In this document: piece after piece, positions 38,056 through 46,284 of the stretch | How the letters are laid out: the number at the start of each line of letters is the position of its first letter | How positions within the stretch are numbered: position 1 is the stretch's first letter | Assembly (NCBI RefSeq): GCF_002300555.2 | Contig: NZ_NTHN02000014.1 | Coordinates: 33,338 to 97,337, forward strand | Origin: Alloyangia mangrovi | Lineage (GTDB): Bacteria > Pseudomonadota > Alphaproteobacteria > Rhodobacterales > Rhodobacteraceae | Reading direction: 5' to 3' | Length of the DNA: 64,000 nucleotides | Program-made: the position numbers and the translations under genes | The notes under the pieces: model-generated | The model's database searches: none | The model's input: the letters and a program-made list of their open reading frames with translations, nothing else | Told to the model about the DNA's origin: nothing

Positions 38056-39279
38056 ATGGAAACTTTCAGCCTCGGCGTCATCCTCTTCACTCTGATCGTG
38101 ATCGCGCTGGTGACCGTCATCCTGCTCGCGCGTTCGCGGCTTGTGTCGACGGGCAACGTCAACATCACCATCAACGGCGAGAAGACCATCTCGGTCCCCG
38201 CGGGCGGCAAGCTCTTGCAGACCCTCGCCGGCCAGAAGCTCTTCGTGCCCTCCGCCTGCGGCGGCGGCGGCACCTGCGCGCAGTGCCGGGTGCGGGTGCA
38301 TTCGGGCGGCGGGTCGATCCTGCCCACCGAAGAGAGCCACATCACCAAGCGCGAGGCCGCCTGCGGCGACCGCCTGTCCTGCCAGGTTGCGGTCAAGCAG
38401 GACATGGAGATCGAGGTCCCCGAAGAGGTCTTCGGCGTCAAGAAGTGGGAATGCGAAGTCATTTCCAACGAGAACGTCGCGACCTTCATCAAGGCGCTGG
38501 TCCTCAAGCTGCCGGAGGGCGAGAACGTCAACTTCCGCGCCGGTGGCTACATCCAGATCGAGGCGCCCGCGCACAAGCTGTCGTACAAGGACTTCGACGT
38601 CGCCGAGGAGTACCGGAGCGACTGGGACAAGTTCAACCTGTGGCAGTACGAGTCGACGGTCGAAGAGCCGATCGAACGCGCCTATTCCATGGCGAACTAC
38701 CCCGAAGAGCGGGGGATCATCATGCTCAACGTCCGCGTGGCCTCGCCGCCGCCGGGCTCGACCGGGATCCCGGCGGGGCAGATGTCGTCCTACATCTTCA
38801 ACCTCAAGCCCGGCGACAAGGTCACCATCTCGGGTCCGTTCGGCGAGTTCTTCGCCCGCGATACCAAGAAGGAAATGGTCTTCATCGGCGGCGGCGCGGG
38901 CATGGCCCCAATGCGCTCGCACATCTTCGACCAGCTCAAGCGCCTCGAGAACCGCGACCGGAAGATCTCTTTCTGGTACGGCGCGCGCTCGAAGCGGGAG
39001 ATGTTCTTCGTCGAGGACTTCGACGAGCTGGCCAAGGAGTTCGACAACTTCGAATGGCACGTGGCCCTGTCGGACGCGCTGCCCGAGGACGAGTGGAAGG
39101 GCTACACCGGCTTCATCCACAACGTGCTCTACGAAGAGTATCTGAAGAACCACCCGGCGCCCGAGGACTGCGAGTTCTACATGTGCGGCCCGCCGATCAT
39201 GAACCAGTCGGTGATCAAGATGCTGCTGGATCTGGGCGTCGACCGCGAAGACATCATGCTCGACGACTTCGGCGGCTGA
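38056..39279 (+). CDS. nqrF: Na+-NQR subunit F (NADH-oxidising)
   Basis: The 407-residue protein takes electrons from NADH. It has an N-terminal membrane helix, a [2Fe-2S] domain ([14 protein letters not shown] plus a further Cys in [10 protein letters not shown]), an FAD-binding domain ([11 protein letters not shown]) and an NADH domain ([14 protein letters not shown]). The length and C-terminal LDDFGG are typical. It ends the operon and is followed by a terminator. Confidence 0.95.
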   Translation: METFSLGVILFTLIVIALVTVILLARSRLVSTGNVNITINGEKTISVPAGGKLLQTLAGQKLFVPSACGGGGTCAQCRVRVHSGGGSILPTEESHITKREAACGDRLSCQVAVKQDMEIEVPEEVFGVKKWECEVISNENVATFIKALVLKLPEGENVNFRAGGYIQIEAPAHKLSYKDFDVAEEYRSDWDKFNLWQYESTVEEPIERAYSMANYPEERGIIMLNVRVASPPPGSTGIPAGQMSSYIFNLKPGDKVTISGPFGEFFARDTKKEMVFIGGGAGMAPMRSHIFDQLKRLENRDRKISFWYGARSKREMFFVEDFDELAKEFDNFEWHVALSDALPEDEWKGYTGFIHNVLYEEYLKNHPAPEDCEFYMCGPPIMNQSVIKMLLDLGVDREDIMLDDFGG

Positions 39280-39297
39280 TCTGGCCCGCAGGATTGG

Positions 39298-39324
39298 AAA
39301 AGGGGGGCTTCGGCCCCCCCTTTT
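39298..39324 (+). terminator. Rho-independent terminator after nqrF
   Basis: The stem is GGGGGGC-TTCG-GCCCCCC flanked by AAAA and TTTT. The right arm has seven C against six G on the left. This could be another one-base homopolymer overcall like those in the broken genes. Confidence 0.88.
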
Positions 39325-39358
39325 GCGTCTTAGAGATGTTTGCGGTCCGGCTTCCGCC

Positions 39359-39826
39359 TCACCAGGCGTTGTAGCCGAGATACTTGCCGGACATCTCGAT
39401 CTTCACCCGGTCGCCCTTTGCGTGCGGCACGCGGCTCACCTCCATGTCGAAGTCGATGGCCGACATGATGCCATCGCCGAACTCCTCGTGGATCAGCGCC
39501 TTGATGGTCCGCCCGTAGACGCCGACAATCTCGTAGAGCCGGTAGATGCAGGGATCGGTGGGCACGGTCTGGCTCCAGACCTTCGTGGGGCTTTCCGAAA
39601 GCACCTCGGCCGCTTCCTCGGGCAGCTCCAGCAGGGCGACCAGCGCGGCGGCCTTCTCGGGGGGCATGGCGTTCATCCCCACGCAGGCGGAATGGGTCCA
39701 GACAGGCGACATGCCGATCGCGGTGGCGATGCCTTCCCAGCTCAGGCCCGCGCGTTTCTTGGCAGAGAGGATCAGCGCGGCGACATCGTCCTTGGTCAGC
39801 TCCTGCGGAATGAGTGCGTCTTTCAT
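39359..39826 (-). CDS. cynS: Cyanase (cyanate hydratase)
   Basis: The 155-residue protein decomposes cyanate with bicarbonate into ammonia and CO2. The helix-turn-helix-like N-terminal domain and the C-terminal catalytic domain are both present. The active-site residues are visible as Arg and Glu in YRLYEIVGVYG and Ser in GIMSAIDFDM. The start at 39826 was chosen for family length. It is the last gene of a minus-strand nitrogen cluster with nirBDC and a kinase/phosphatase, giving the cell an ammonia source from cyanate. Confidence 0.95.
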   Translation of the reverse strand: MKDALIPQELTKDDVAALILSAKKRAGLSWEGIATAIGMSPVWTHSACVGMNAMPPEKAAALVALLELPEEAAEVLSESPTKVWSQTVPTDPCIYRLYEIVGVYGRTIKALIHEEFGDGIMSAIDFDMEVSRVPHAKGDRVKIEMSGKYLGYNAW

Positions 39827-39849
39827 GGCCTTGCTCCTTCGGAATTGGA

Positions 39850-41553
39850 TCAGCCGCTTAGCTGTGCGGCGAGGAAAAGGCAGAGCAACGCGAGGATCGC
39901 GGAGACGCCCTGCCAGAAACGGATTGGATTGCGGGCGGCCAAAGGCCGACGGTGCGCGGCCTGCCAGCCCGGAGAGGGGCGGTGCAGGCTGGTCAGGAAT
40001 TCCGACAGCGCATCGGGGCGGCGCAGCGGGTCGGGATGCAGGGCGCGGGCCAGCGCCTCGTCCATCCATAGCGGCACTGCGCTCTTGTCGTCACAAGCAG
40101 AACGGTAGGCGAGGCGCATCTGGTCGCGGCGCGACGCGATGCGCGCGACCTGCGTGCCATAGGGCAGCAGCCCGGTGAGCATCTCGTAGGCGATGACCGC
40201 CAGCGCGAACATGTCCGAGCGCCAGCTCACCACATCGCCCGACAGGTACTCGGGCGCGGTATACTGGTAGGTGCCGGGCATCTCGCCCATGAGGCCGGGT
40301 GTTGCCTCCTCTACGCCCGCCACGGCGACCGAGCCGAAGTCGATTATCCGCACGGTTCCGCTTGCGTCGATGAGCAGGTTCTCGGGGCGGATGTCCTGGT
40401 GGATCATCTCGCGGCGGTGGAGGGCGCGGAGGCCTCCTGCGACCTGGGTGATGATGCCGCGTACCGCGTCGAGCGAGGGGTTGGGGTGATCGGTCATCCA
40501 CTGGCGCAGGGTGACGCCTTCGACATATTCGGTGACGCCATAGAGCGCGCTGCGCGGGCCGGGCAGAGGAGCGGGGCGCAGCACGTGGGGGCTGTCGATC
40601 CTCCGCGCCACCCAATCCTCGAGCAGGAAGCGGCGGCGGGCGTCCGCGCTCTCGGCGATCTCCGAGGCGGGGATCTTCAGTGCCACCTTCGACCCGTCCG
40701 GGGCGGCCGCGAGGAAGACATGGCTGCGCGGCGAATGATGCAGCGCGCGCAGGATGCGGAAGCCGTCGATCTCGTCTCCCGGCCTTGGCAGGGGCGGCAG
40801 GGGCAGGACGGAGGCTTCGTCGCCAAGCGCGGCGCTTCCGGGCTCGGGCAGGGCGTCGATGCGCAGCACCTGCGCAGTGAGGTTGTCCGAGCTGCCCCGC
40901 TGCAGGGCGAGGCCGACAAGGTGCTCGGCCACGGCGTCGAGATCGGTGGCGCGGTCGAGCGCCGCGCGCAGGTCGCGGCCTGTGACATGGGCGTGGACCC
41001 CGTCGGTGGTCAGCAGGAAGACGTCGCCCGCCTGCAGCGCCACGCGGCGGTGGTCGAGCCGCAGCTCGGACGAGACTCCCATCGCGCGCGACAGCATCCC
41101 GCCGCTCACGTGGTCCTCGGTAAGCGGCTCGAGGCTTTCGCCCGAAAGCCTCGAGATCCGGCTGTCGCCGACGTGGAAGAGATGCGCCTCGCTGCCTTTC
41201 AGGATCATCGCGGAGAGCGTGCAGACGAAGCCCCGGTCGGGATCGCCCGTCGCGACGGCGCGGCTCTGCCCATGCAGCCAGCCGTTGGTGGCCGCGATCA
41301 CCCGCCCGGCGGCGGTCTGCACGGTCCAGCTCTCGGGGGTGTCGTAATAGTCGGTGACCAGCGCGCCTACCGCCATCTCGGCGGCAGTGCGGGCGTGCGG
41401 GCTGCTCGAGATGCCGTCGGCGAGCGCCACCACGGCACCCTTCAGCGCAAGCTGGGTGCCCTCGGGCAGCAGCGCGCCGTGGAAGTCCTGCATCTGCGGC
41501 TTCATGCCCTGCCGGGCGTGCTGGCCGAGCGAGAGGTGCAGGCTCTGGGTCAT
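39850..41553 (-). CDS. Fused PP2C-type phosphatase / Ser-Thr protein kinase with C-terminal membrane anchor
   Basis: This 567-residue protein joins a PP2C phosphatase domain (about residues 1-235) to a protein kinase domain (about 260-520) and ends in one membrane helix (SAILALLCLFLAAQL). Phosphatase motifs include VALADGISSS, LFHVGDSRISRL and SSDNLTAQVLRI. Kinase motifs include VALKIP, MIHQDIRPENLLID and IIDFGSVAVAG, with APE present. HQDIRPEN replaces the usual HRDLKPEN but keeps Asp and Asn. I start at 41553, since earlier in-frame ATGs include one inside the hairpin at 41601-41622. Such fusions occur beside nitrate/nitrite genes in proteobacteria. The target is unknown. Confidence 0.85.
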   Translation of the reverse strand: MTQSLHLSLGQHARQGMKPQMQDFHGALLPEGTQLALKGAVVALADGISSSPHARTAAEMAVGALVTDYYDTPESWTVQTAAGRVIAATNGWLHGQSRAVATGDPDRGFVCTLSAMILKGSEAHLFHVGDSRISRLSGESLEPLTEDHVSGGMLSRAMGVSSELRLDHRRVALQAGDVFLLTTDGVHAHVTGRDLRAALDRATDLDAVAEHLVGLALQRGSSDNLTAQVLRIDALPEPGSAALGDEASVLPLPPLPRPGDEIDGFRILRALHHSPRSHVFLAAAPDGSKVALKIPASEIAESADARRRFLLEDWVARRIDSPHVLRPAPLPGPRSALYGVTEYVEGVTLRQWMTDHPNPSLDAVRGIITQVAGGLRALHRREMIHQDIRPENLLIDASGTVRIIDFGSVAVAGVEEATPGLMGEMPGTYQYTAPEYLSGDVVSWRSDMFALAVIAYEMLTGLLPYGTQVARIASRRDQMRLAYRSACDDKSAVPLWMDEALARALHPDPLRRPDALSEFLTSLHRPSPGWQAAHRRPLAARNPIRFWQGVSAILALLCLFLAAQLSG

Positions 41554-41600
41554 GGCGCTGTCGCGGGGCATCGCGGGCTCGGGAAAGGGAAATGAAAAGG

Positions 41601-41622
41601 GGCCCCGCACGGTGGCGGGGCC
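41601..41622 (-). terminator. Hairpin between nirC and kinase/phosphatase gene
   Basis: The arms GGCCCCGC and GCGGGGCC pair around a six-base loop. Read on the minus strand the stem is followed by CCTTTTCATTT, so it may partly terminate transcription after nirC and lower expression of the kinase and cynS. Confidence 0.65.
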
Positions 41623-41639
41623 AAAGTTGAGGTCAACGC

Positions 41640-42485
41640 TTATTCGGCCGGGACACGCACCGCATCGTCATTGCGGACGGCGTTGCGCTTCGGCGATTCA
41701 CGGAAGTGGGTGGCGTAGATCATCCCGCCCACGAAGGTCAGGCCGCCGACGAGGTTGCCCAGGACCACGGGGATCTCGTTGTAGACGAAGTAGTCGACCC
41801 AGGTGAACTGTCCGCCCAGCATGATGCCCGAGGGGAAGAGGAACATGTTGACGATCGAGTGCTCGAAGCCGAGGTAGAAGAACACCAGGATCGGCATCCA
41901 CATGGCCATGATCTTGCCGCCGGTGGAGGAGGACATCATCGCCGCCACGACGCCGGTCGAGACCATCCAGTTGCACATCACGGCGCGGACGAAGACGGTC
42001 AGCAGGCCTGCGCCGCCGGCGGCGGCATAGCCGAGGGTCCGGGCCTCGCCGATGTGGCCGATCTTCTCGCCCACCGCGTTCGGCTCGGTCGAGAAGCCCA
42101 TGGTGAAGATCACCGCCATCATGACCGCGGTTGTCATCGCGCCCGCGAAGTTGCCGCAGAACACCAGGCCCCAGTTGCGCAGCACGCCGCCCCAGGTGCA
42201 GCCCGGGCGTTTGGCGATCACCGCCAGCGGCGCGAGGGTGAAGACGCCGGTCAGCAGGTCGAAGCCCATCAGGTAGAGCATGCAGAAGCCGACCGGGAAG
42301 AGCAGCGAAGCGACAAGGAAGTTGCCGGTGTTGACCGCGATGGTCACCGCGAAGGCGGCGGCAAGCGCGAGGATGGCCCCGGCCATGTAGGCGCGGATGA
42401 GCGTGTCCTTGGTGGACATGAAGATCTTGGATTCGCCGGCGTCGACCATCTTGGCCGCGAATTCCTTGGGAGCGATATACGACAT
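41640..42485 (-). CDS. nirC: Formate/nitrite transporter family protein (NirC-like)
   Basis: The 281-residue membrane protein has six helices and belongs to the FNT channel family. Segments such as GFCMLYLMGFDLLTGVFTLA, the NWGLVFCGNFAGA helix, MCNWMVSTGVVAAMMSSS and FEHSIVNMF are characteristic. FEHSIVNMF carries the conserved central His region. Its position between nirD and the kinase gene indicates nitrite rather than formate. It would import nitrite for NirBD. Confidence 0.9.
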   Translation of the reverse strand: MSYIAPKEFAAKMVDAGESKIFMSTKDTLIRAYMAGAILALAAAFAVTIAVNTGNFLVASLLFPVGFCMLYLMGFDLLTGVFTLAPLAVIAKRPGCTWGGVLRNWGLVFCGNFAGAMTTAVMMAVIFTMGFSTEPNAVGEKIGHIGEARTLGYAAAGGAGLLTVFVRAVMCNWMVSTGVVAAMMSSSTGGKIMAMWMPILVFFYLGFEHSIVNMFLFPSGIMLGGQFTWVDYFVYNEIPVVLGNLVGGLTFVGGMIYATHFRESPKRNAVRNDDAVRVPAE

Positions 42486-42521
42486 TTGCGTATCCTTTGC
42501 TGAAGGGTTCGGAGCCTGGGG

Positions 42522-42863
42522 TCAGGCGCCCTGTTCGAGGTTGAGGTAGATGTCCCGACCGTCGAGACGGACGGGGAAGGAGGCGGTGCGGCCTTCGTCG
42601 GCGCCGGTGGCGGCACCGGTTTCCAGCGAGATCACCCAGTTGTGCAGGGGGCATGTGACGCAGCCGCCGTGCACGATGCCCTGGCTGAGCGGCCCGTTCT
42701 TGTGGGGGCACTTGTCTTCGAGCGCGAAGATCCGGTCGTCCGCGGTGCGGAAGACGGCGATCTTGGTCTCTCCGTTCTCGACGCAGCGCGCGCCCTGGCT
42801 GGGGATGTCGTCGATGGAGCCGACGAGGTGCCATGCATTGCTGTCGCGGGTCAGGGCGTTCAT
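42522..42863 (-). CDS. nirD: Assimilatory nitrite reductase small subunit
   Basis: The 113-residue Rieske-type protein has CPHKNGPLSQGIV and CPLHNWVI, the two Cys-His pairs expected for a [2Fe-2S] centre. Some NirD proteins lack these residues, but here they are intact. The start overlaps the nirB stop by four bases. It assists NirB in NADH-dependent reduction of nitrite to ammonia. Confidence 0.93.
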   Translation of the reverse strand: MNALTRDSNAWHLVGSIDDIPSQGARCVENGETKIAVFRTADDRIFALEDKCPHKNGPLSQGIVHGGCVTCPLHNWVISLETGAATGADEGRTASFPVRLDGRDIYLNLEQGA

Positions 42864-45334
42864 TCTGCGGGCTCCACGCTGGCGGGGGTTTCAGCCTCTT
42901 CGCCGAAGACGGCGAGCGGCTTGAACTCGTGCTTGTCGACGCCCGAGACGCGCTCGGACCAGGGGTCGGTCTGGGCAAACTGCTGGCTGAAGACGAAGCG
43001 CTCGTAGTAGGCGCGGCGGCTGTCCGTATCGTCGAGGATCGCGGCCTTGATCGTGTCGTAGCCGACGCGCTCGGCCCACTTGTAGATGCGCTCGAGGTAG
43101 AAGCCCTGCTCGCGGTACATCTGGGTCATGGCGGCGGCGATCTCGATCACCTCCTCCTCGGTCTTCACGGTGCCGAGCTTGGTGGTGCCCTGGATGTGCA
43201 GGCCGGCGGCCCCGCCGTAGACGATCTCGTAGCCGCTATCGACGCAGATCACGCCGATGTCCTTGCAGGTCGCCTCGGCGCAGTTGCGCGGGCATCCGGT
43301 GACGGCGAGCTTCACCTTGGCCGGCGTCCACGACCCCCAGAGGAACTTCTCGAGCTTGATGCCGAGCCCGGTGCTGTCCTGCGTGCCGAAGCGGCACCAG
43401 GTCGAGCCGACGCAGGTCTTCACCGTGCGCAGACCCTTGGCATAGGCATGGCCCGAGACCAGACCCGCGGCATTGAGATCGGCCCAGACGGCGGGGAGGT
43501 CTTCCTTCTTCACGCCAAGGAGGTCGATGCGCTGGCCGCCGGTCACCTTCACGTCGGGGATGGCGAACTTGTCCACCACGTCGGCGATGGCGCGCAGCTC
43601 GTCCGAGGAGGTCATCCCGCCCCACATCCGCGGCACCACCGAATAGGTACCGTCCTTCTGGATGTTGGCGTGCACGCGCTCGTTGATGAAGCGGCTCTGC
43701 TGGTCGTCCTTGTATTCGCCCGGCCAGTCGCTGAGCAGGTAGTAGTTGAGCGCCGGGCGGCACTTGGCGCAGCCGTGTGAGCTCTTCCATTCCAGCTCCT
43801 GCATCACGGCGGGGATGCTCTTCAGCCCCTGTGCCTTGATCAGGCGGCGCACCTCGCCATGGCCGAGATCGGTGCAGTCGCACATGCCCTCGGCCTTCTT
43901 GGCGAAGGTCTCGCCGAGGGTCAGCGCCATGACCGACTCCACGAGGCCCGTACAGGTGCCGCAGGAGGCGCTGGCCTTGGTATGGGCGCGCACTTCTCCG
44001 AGCGACGTCAGCCCTTTGTCGGTGATGGCCTGCACGATCTTGCCCTTGCAGACGCCGTTGCAGCCGCAGATCTCGGCATCGGCCGAGAGGTTGGCGACGG
44101 CGGCCAGCGGATCGGCGTCCATCCGGCCGCCCTGATGCGCCTGCCCGAAGATCAGCGTCTCGCGCATCGCCGAGACGTCCTCGCCGGACTTCAGCAGCTC
44201 GTTGTACCACATGCCGTCGGCGACATCGCCGTAGAGCACCGCGCCGATCACCCGGTCGTCCCGTAGGATCACCCGGCGGTAGCTGCCGCGGGCGGCGTCG
44301 CGCAGGACCACGTCCTCGCGGTCCGGGCCGTCGCCGAAGTCGCCCACCGAGTAGAGGTTGATGCCGGTGACCTTGAGCTTGGTCGGCGTCTCGGCATGGG
44401 CAAAGGCAGCCTCGGAGGGGCCGGCGAGATGCTCGGCCGCGACCTTTGCCATCTGGTAGAGCGGGGCGACCAGACCGTAGACGCGGCCATCCACCTCGGC
44501 GCATTCGCCGAGGCTGAAGACGTCCGGGTCGGAGGTGCGCATGGCAAGATCGGTCTGGATGCCGCGGCCCACCTCGAGCCCGACCTCGCGGGCCAGATCC
44601 ACCGAGGGGCGGATGCCCACGGCCATGACCACCAGCGAGGCGTCGATGACCGTGCCGTCTTCCAGCTCGACGCCCTCGACCTCGCTTCCGCCGAGGATCG
44701 CCTTGGTGTTGGCACCGCAGCGCACCTCGATGCCGCGGCTTTCCAGCTCTTTCTGCAGCAGGTAGCCGGCGGCGGGGTCGAGCTGGCGCTCCATCAGGGT
44801 CGGCATGAGGTGCAGCACGGTCACGTCCATGCCGCGCGATTTCAAGCCGGCGGCGGCCTCGAGACCAAGCAGGCCGCCGCCGATCACCACGGCACGGCCA
44901 CCCCTCGAGGCCGCCCGCAGCATTCCGTCCACGTCGTCGAGATCGCGGTACGCCAGCACGCCGGGCAGCTTGTGCCCCGGCACGGGGATGATGAAGGGCG
45001 AGGAGCCAGTGGCGATCACCAGCTTGTCGTAGGCGGCGGTGATCCCGCTGGCCCCGGTGACCTCGCGGGCGACACGGTCGATGCCGGTGACCTTCTCGCC
45101 GCGGTGCAGGGTGATGCCGTGCTCTTCGTACCAGGCGTCGCCGTGAATGATGATGTCTTCGAAGGTCTTCTCGCCCGAGAGCACTGGCGAGAGCATGATG
45201 CGGTCGTAGTTCACCCGCGGTTCGGCGTTGAAAATGGTGACGTCATAGGCATCGGGGGCCGCCTCGAAGAGGTGCTCCAGAAGGCGGCCGGGGGCCATGC
45301 CGTTACCGATGATGACGAGGCGCTGCTTGGACAT
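42860..45334 (-). CDS. nirB: NADH-dependent nitrite reductase large subunit
   Basis: The 824-residue enzyme reduces nitrite to ammonia in the cytoplasm. Domains in order are FAD/NADH-binding (VIIGNGMAPGRLLEHLFEA and VVIGGGLLGLEAAAG), a BFD-like [2Fe-2S] domain (ICGCNGVCKGKIV and CGTCTGLVE), and the siroheme/[4Fe-4S] reductase region (TCVGSTWCRFG and TGCPRNCAEATCKDIG). It is the first gene of nirB-nirD-nirC-kinase-cynS. No nitrate reductase gene accompanies it, so imported nitrite may be the direct substrate. A 432-base leader or intergenic region precedes it. Confidence 0.95.
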   Translation of the reverse strand: MSKQRLVIIGNGMAPGRLLEHLFEAAPDAYDVTIFNAEPRVNYDRIMLSPVLSGEKTFEDIIIHGDAWYEEHGITLHRGEKVTGIDRVAREVTGASGITAAYDKLVIATGSSPFIIPVPGHKLPGVLAYRDLDDVDGMLRAASRGGRAVVIGGGLLGLEAAAGLKSRGMDVTVLHLMPTLMERQLDPAAGYLLQKELESRGIEVRCGANTKAILGGSEVEGVELEDGTVIDASLVVMAVGIRPSVDLAREVGLEVGRGIQTDLAMRTSDPDVFSLGECAEVDGRVYGLVAPLYQMAKVAAEHLAGPSEAAFAHAETPTKLKVTGINLYSVGDFGDGPDREDVVLRDAARGSYRRVILRDDRVIGAVLYGDVADGMWYNELLKSGEDVSAMRETLIFGQAHQGGRMDADPLAAVANLSADAEICGCNGVCKGKIVQAITDKGLTSLGEVRAHTKASASCGTCTGLVESVMALTLGETFAKKAEGMCDCTDLGHGEVRRLIKAQGLKSIPAVMQELEWKSSHGCAKCRPALNYYLLSDWPGEYKDDQQSRFINERVHANIQKDGTYSVVPRMWGGMTSSDELRAIADVVDKFAIPDVKVTGGQRIDLLGVKKEDLPAVWADLNAAGLVSGHAYAKGLRTVKTCVGSTWCRFGTQDSTGLGIKLEKFLWGSWTPAKVKLAVTGCPRNCAEATCKDIGVICVDSGYEIVYGGAAGLHIQGTTKLGTVKTEEEVIEIAAAMTQMYREQGFYLERIYKWAERVGYDTIKAAILDDTDSRRAYYERFVFSQQFAQTDPWSERVSGVDKHEFKPLAVFGEEAETPASVEPAE

Positions 45335-45766
45335 GAGGGGACTCCGGTTTCAGCGAGAAGCGGAACGGGAGATCCCGGGCCGCGGCGATTTCTGTCAGGG
45401 AAAACGGAAGATTGGCGCTTGCGTGATCCCACGGTCCGACATGTGTCGGAGCGAAGATGCAGCGCCATTGCTGCCTGCCCGCTTGGGGCTCTTGACGGAA
45501 ATTGCCGCGCCGTTGCGGCGGGGTCGCGGCGTTTTGCGACCCGGTACAGTCACTCGTTACGTCCGAATGTCATTTTCGCGCAATAGGGCTTATCCGCGGT
45601 GCGGCAAATTTTGCGAAAATTGCCCCTCTGCGCCGGGATGCTGCGCGGCCGCTGCGCAGGATCGGCGCAGCTTGCGACAATTTTCATCAGCGTTAGGATG
45701 CAGGGGAACCGGTCCAAAGGGGTCTTTTCGCCGCCTCCGCGACCACGCTCGGCCTTTCGGGGGCCG
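45335..45766 (-). promoter_or_regulatory. Long region upstream of nirB with hairpins and repeated motifs
   Basis: No gene is supported in this 432-base stretch. On the minus strand a hairpin GCAGC-AATGGC-GCTGC (45474-45459) has a six-base loop with A first and G fourth, the pattern recognised by ANTAR-domain antiterminators such as NasT. Eight bases later an inverted repeat TCCGACACATGTCGGA follows (45450-45435). Upstream, GGCAAATTTT-GCG-AAAATTGCC lies at 45603-45624 and a related TTGCGACAATTTT at 45671-45683. Regulation by nitrite or nitrate is likely. I see no convincing U-tract terminator. Confidence 0.45.
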
Positions 45767-46150
45767 TCAGAACTCGTAAAGTTCCAGCGGCAGCCCGTCG
45801 GGATCGGCGAAGAAGGTGAACCGCTTTCTGGTCAGCTGGTCGATCCGCACCGGCTCGACCTCCACCCCGGCGGCTTCGAGCCAGCGAACGGCCTCGGCCA
45901 CATCTGCCACGCGGAAGGCGAGATGACGCAGTCCCTTCGCCTCGGGGCGGGAGGGGCGCTCGGGCGGCTCGGGAAAACTGAAGAGCTCGAGCTGTCCGCC
46001 CCCCGGCACCGCGAGGTCGAGCTTCCAGCTACCGCGTTCGGCGCGGTGGGTCTCGGCGATCACCTCGAGCCCCAGCAGCTCGACATAGAAGGCGCGGCTA
46101 CGGGCATAGTCGCCGCAGATCAGCGCCACGTGGTGCAGGCCCTGGAGCAT
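45767..46150 (-). CDS. VOC-superfamily (glyoxalase-like) protein
   Basis: The 127-residue protein begins MLQGLHHVALICGDYARSRA and contains FYVELLGLEVI, RHLAFRVADV and FADPDGLPLELYEF. These are the beta-alpha-beta-beta-beta modules and metal-ligand positions (His near the start, Glu at the end) of the YaeR/glyoxalase I-like family. The upstream in-frame extension to 46207 is not conserved-looking. The substrate is unknown. Confidence 0.83.
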   Translation of the reverse strand: MLQGLHHVALICGDYARSRAFYVELLGLEVIAETHRAERGSWKLDLAVPGGGQLELFSFPEPPERPSRPEAKGLRHLAFRVADVAEAVRWLEAAGVEVEPVRIDQLTRKRFTFFADPDGLPLELYEF

Positions 46151-46284
46151 GGGGCATCCCTTCTTGGTTGCTGGCTCTTTTATGGCGTGTGGCGGGGACC
46201 GGTCCAATGCGAAACATTCCAGGCGTGGGCGTTTACGTCTCGTTCAGAGTCTGGGCGCAGGCTTTCGGCCAAAGGAGCCGCGCC

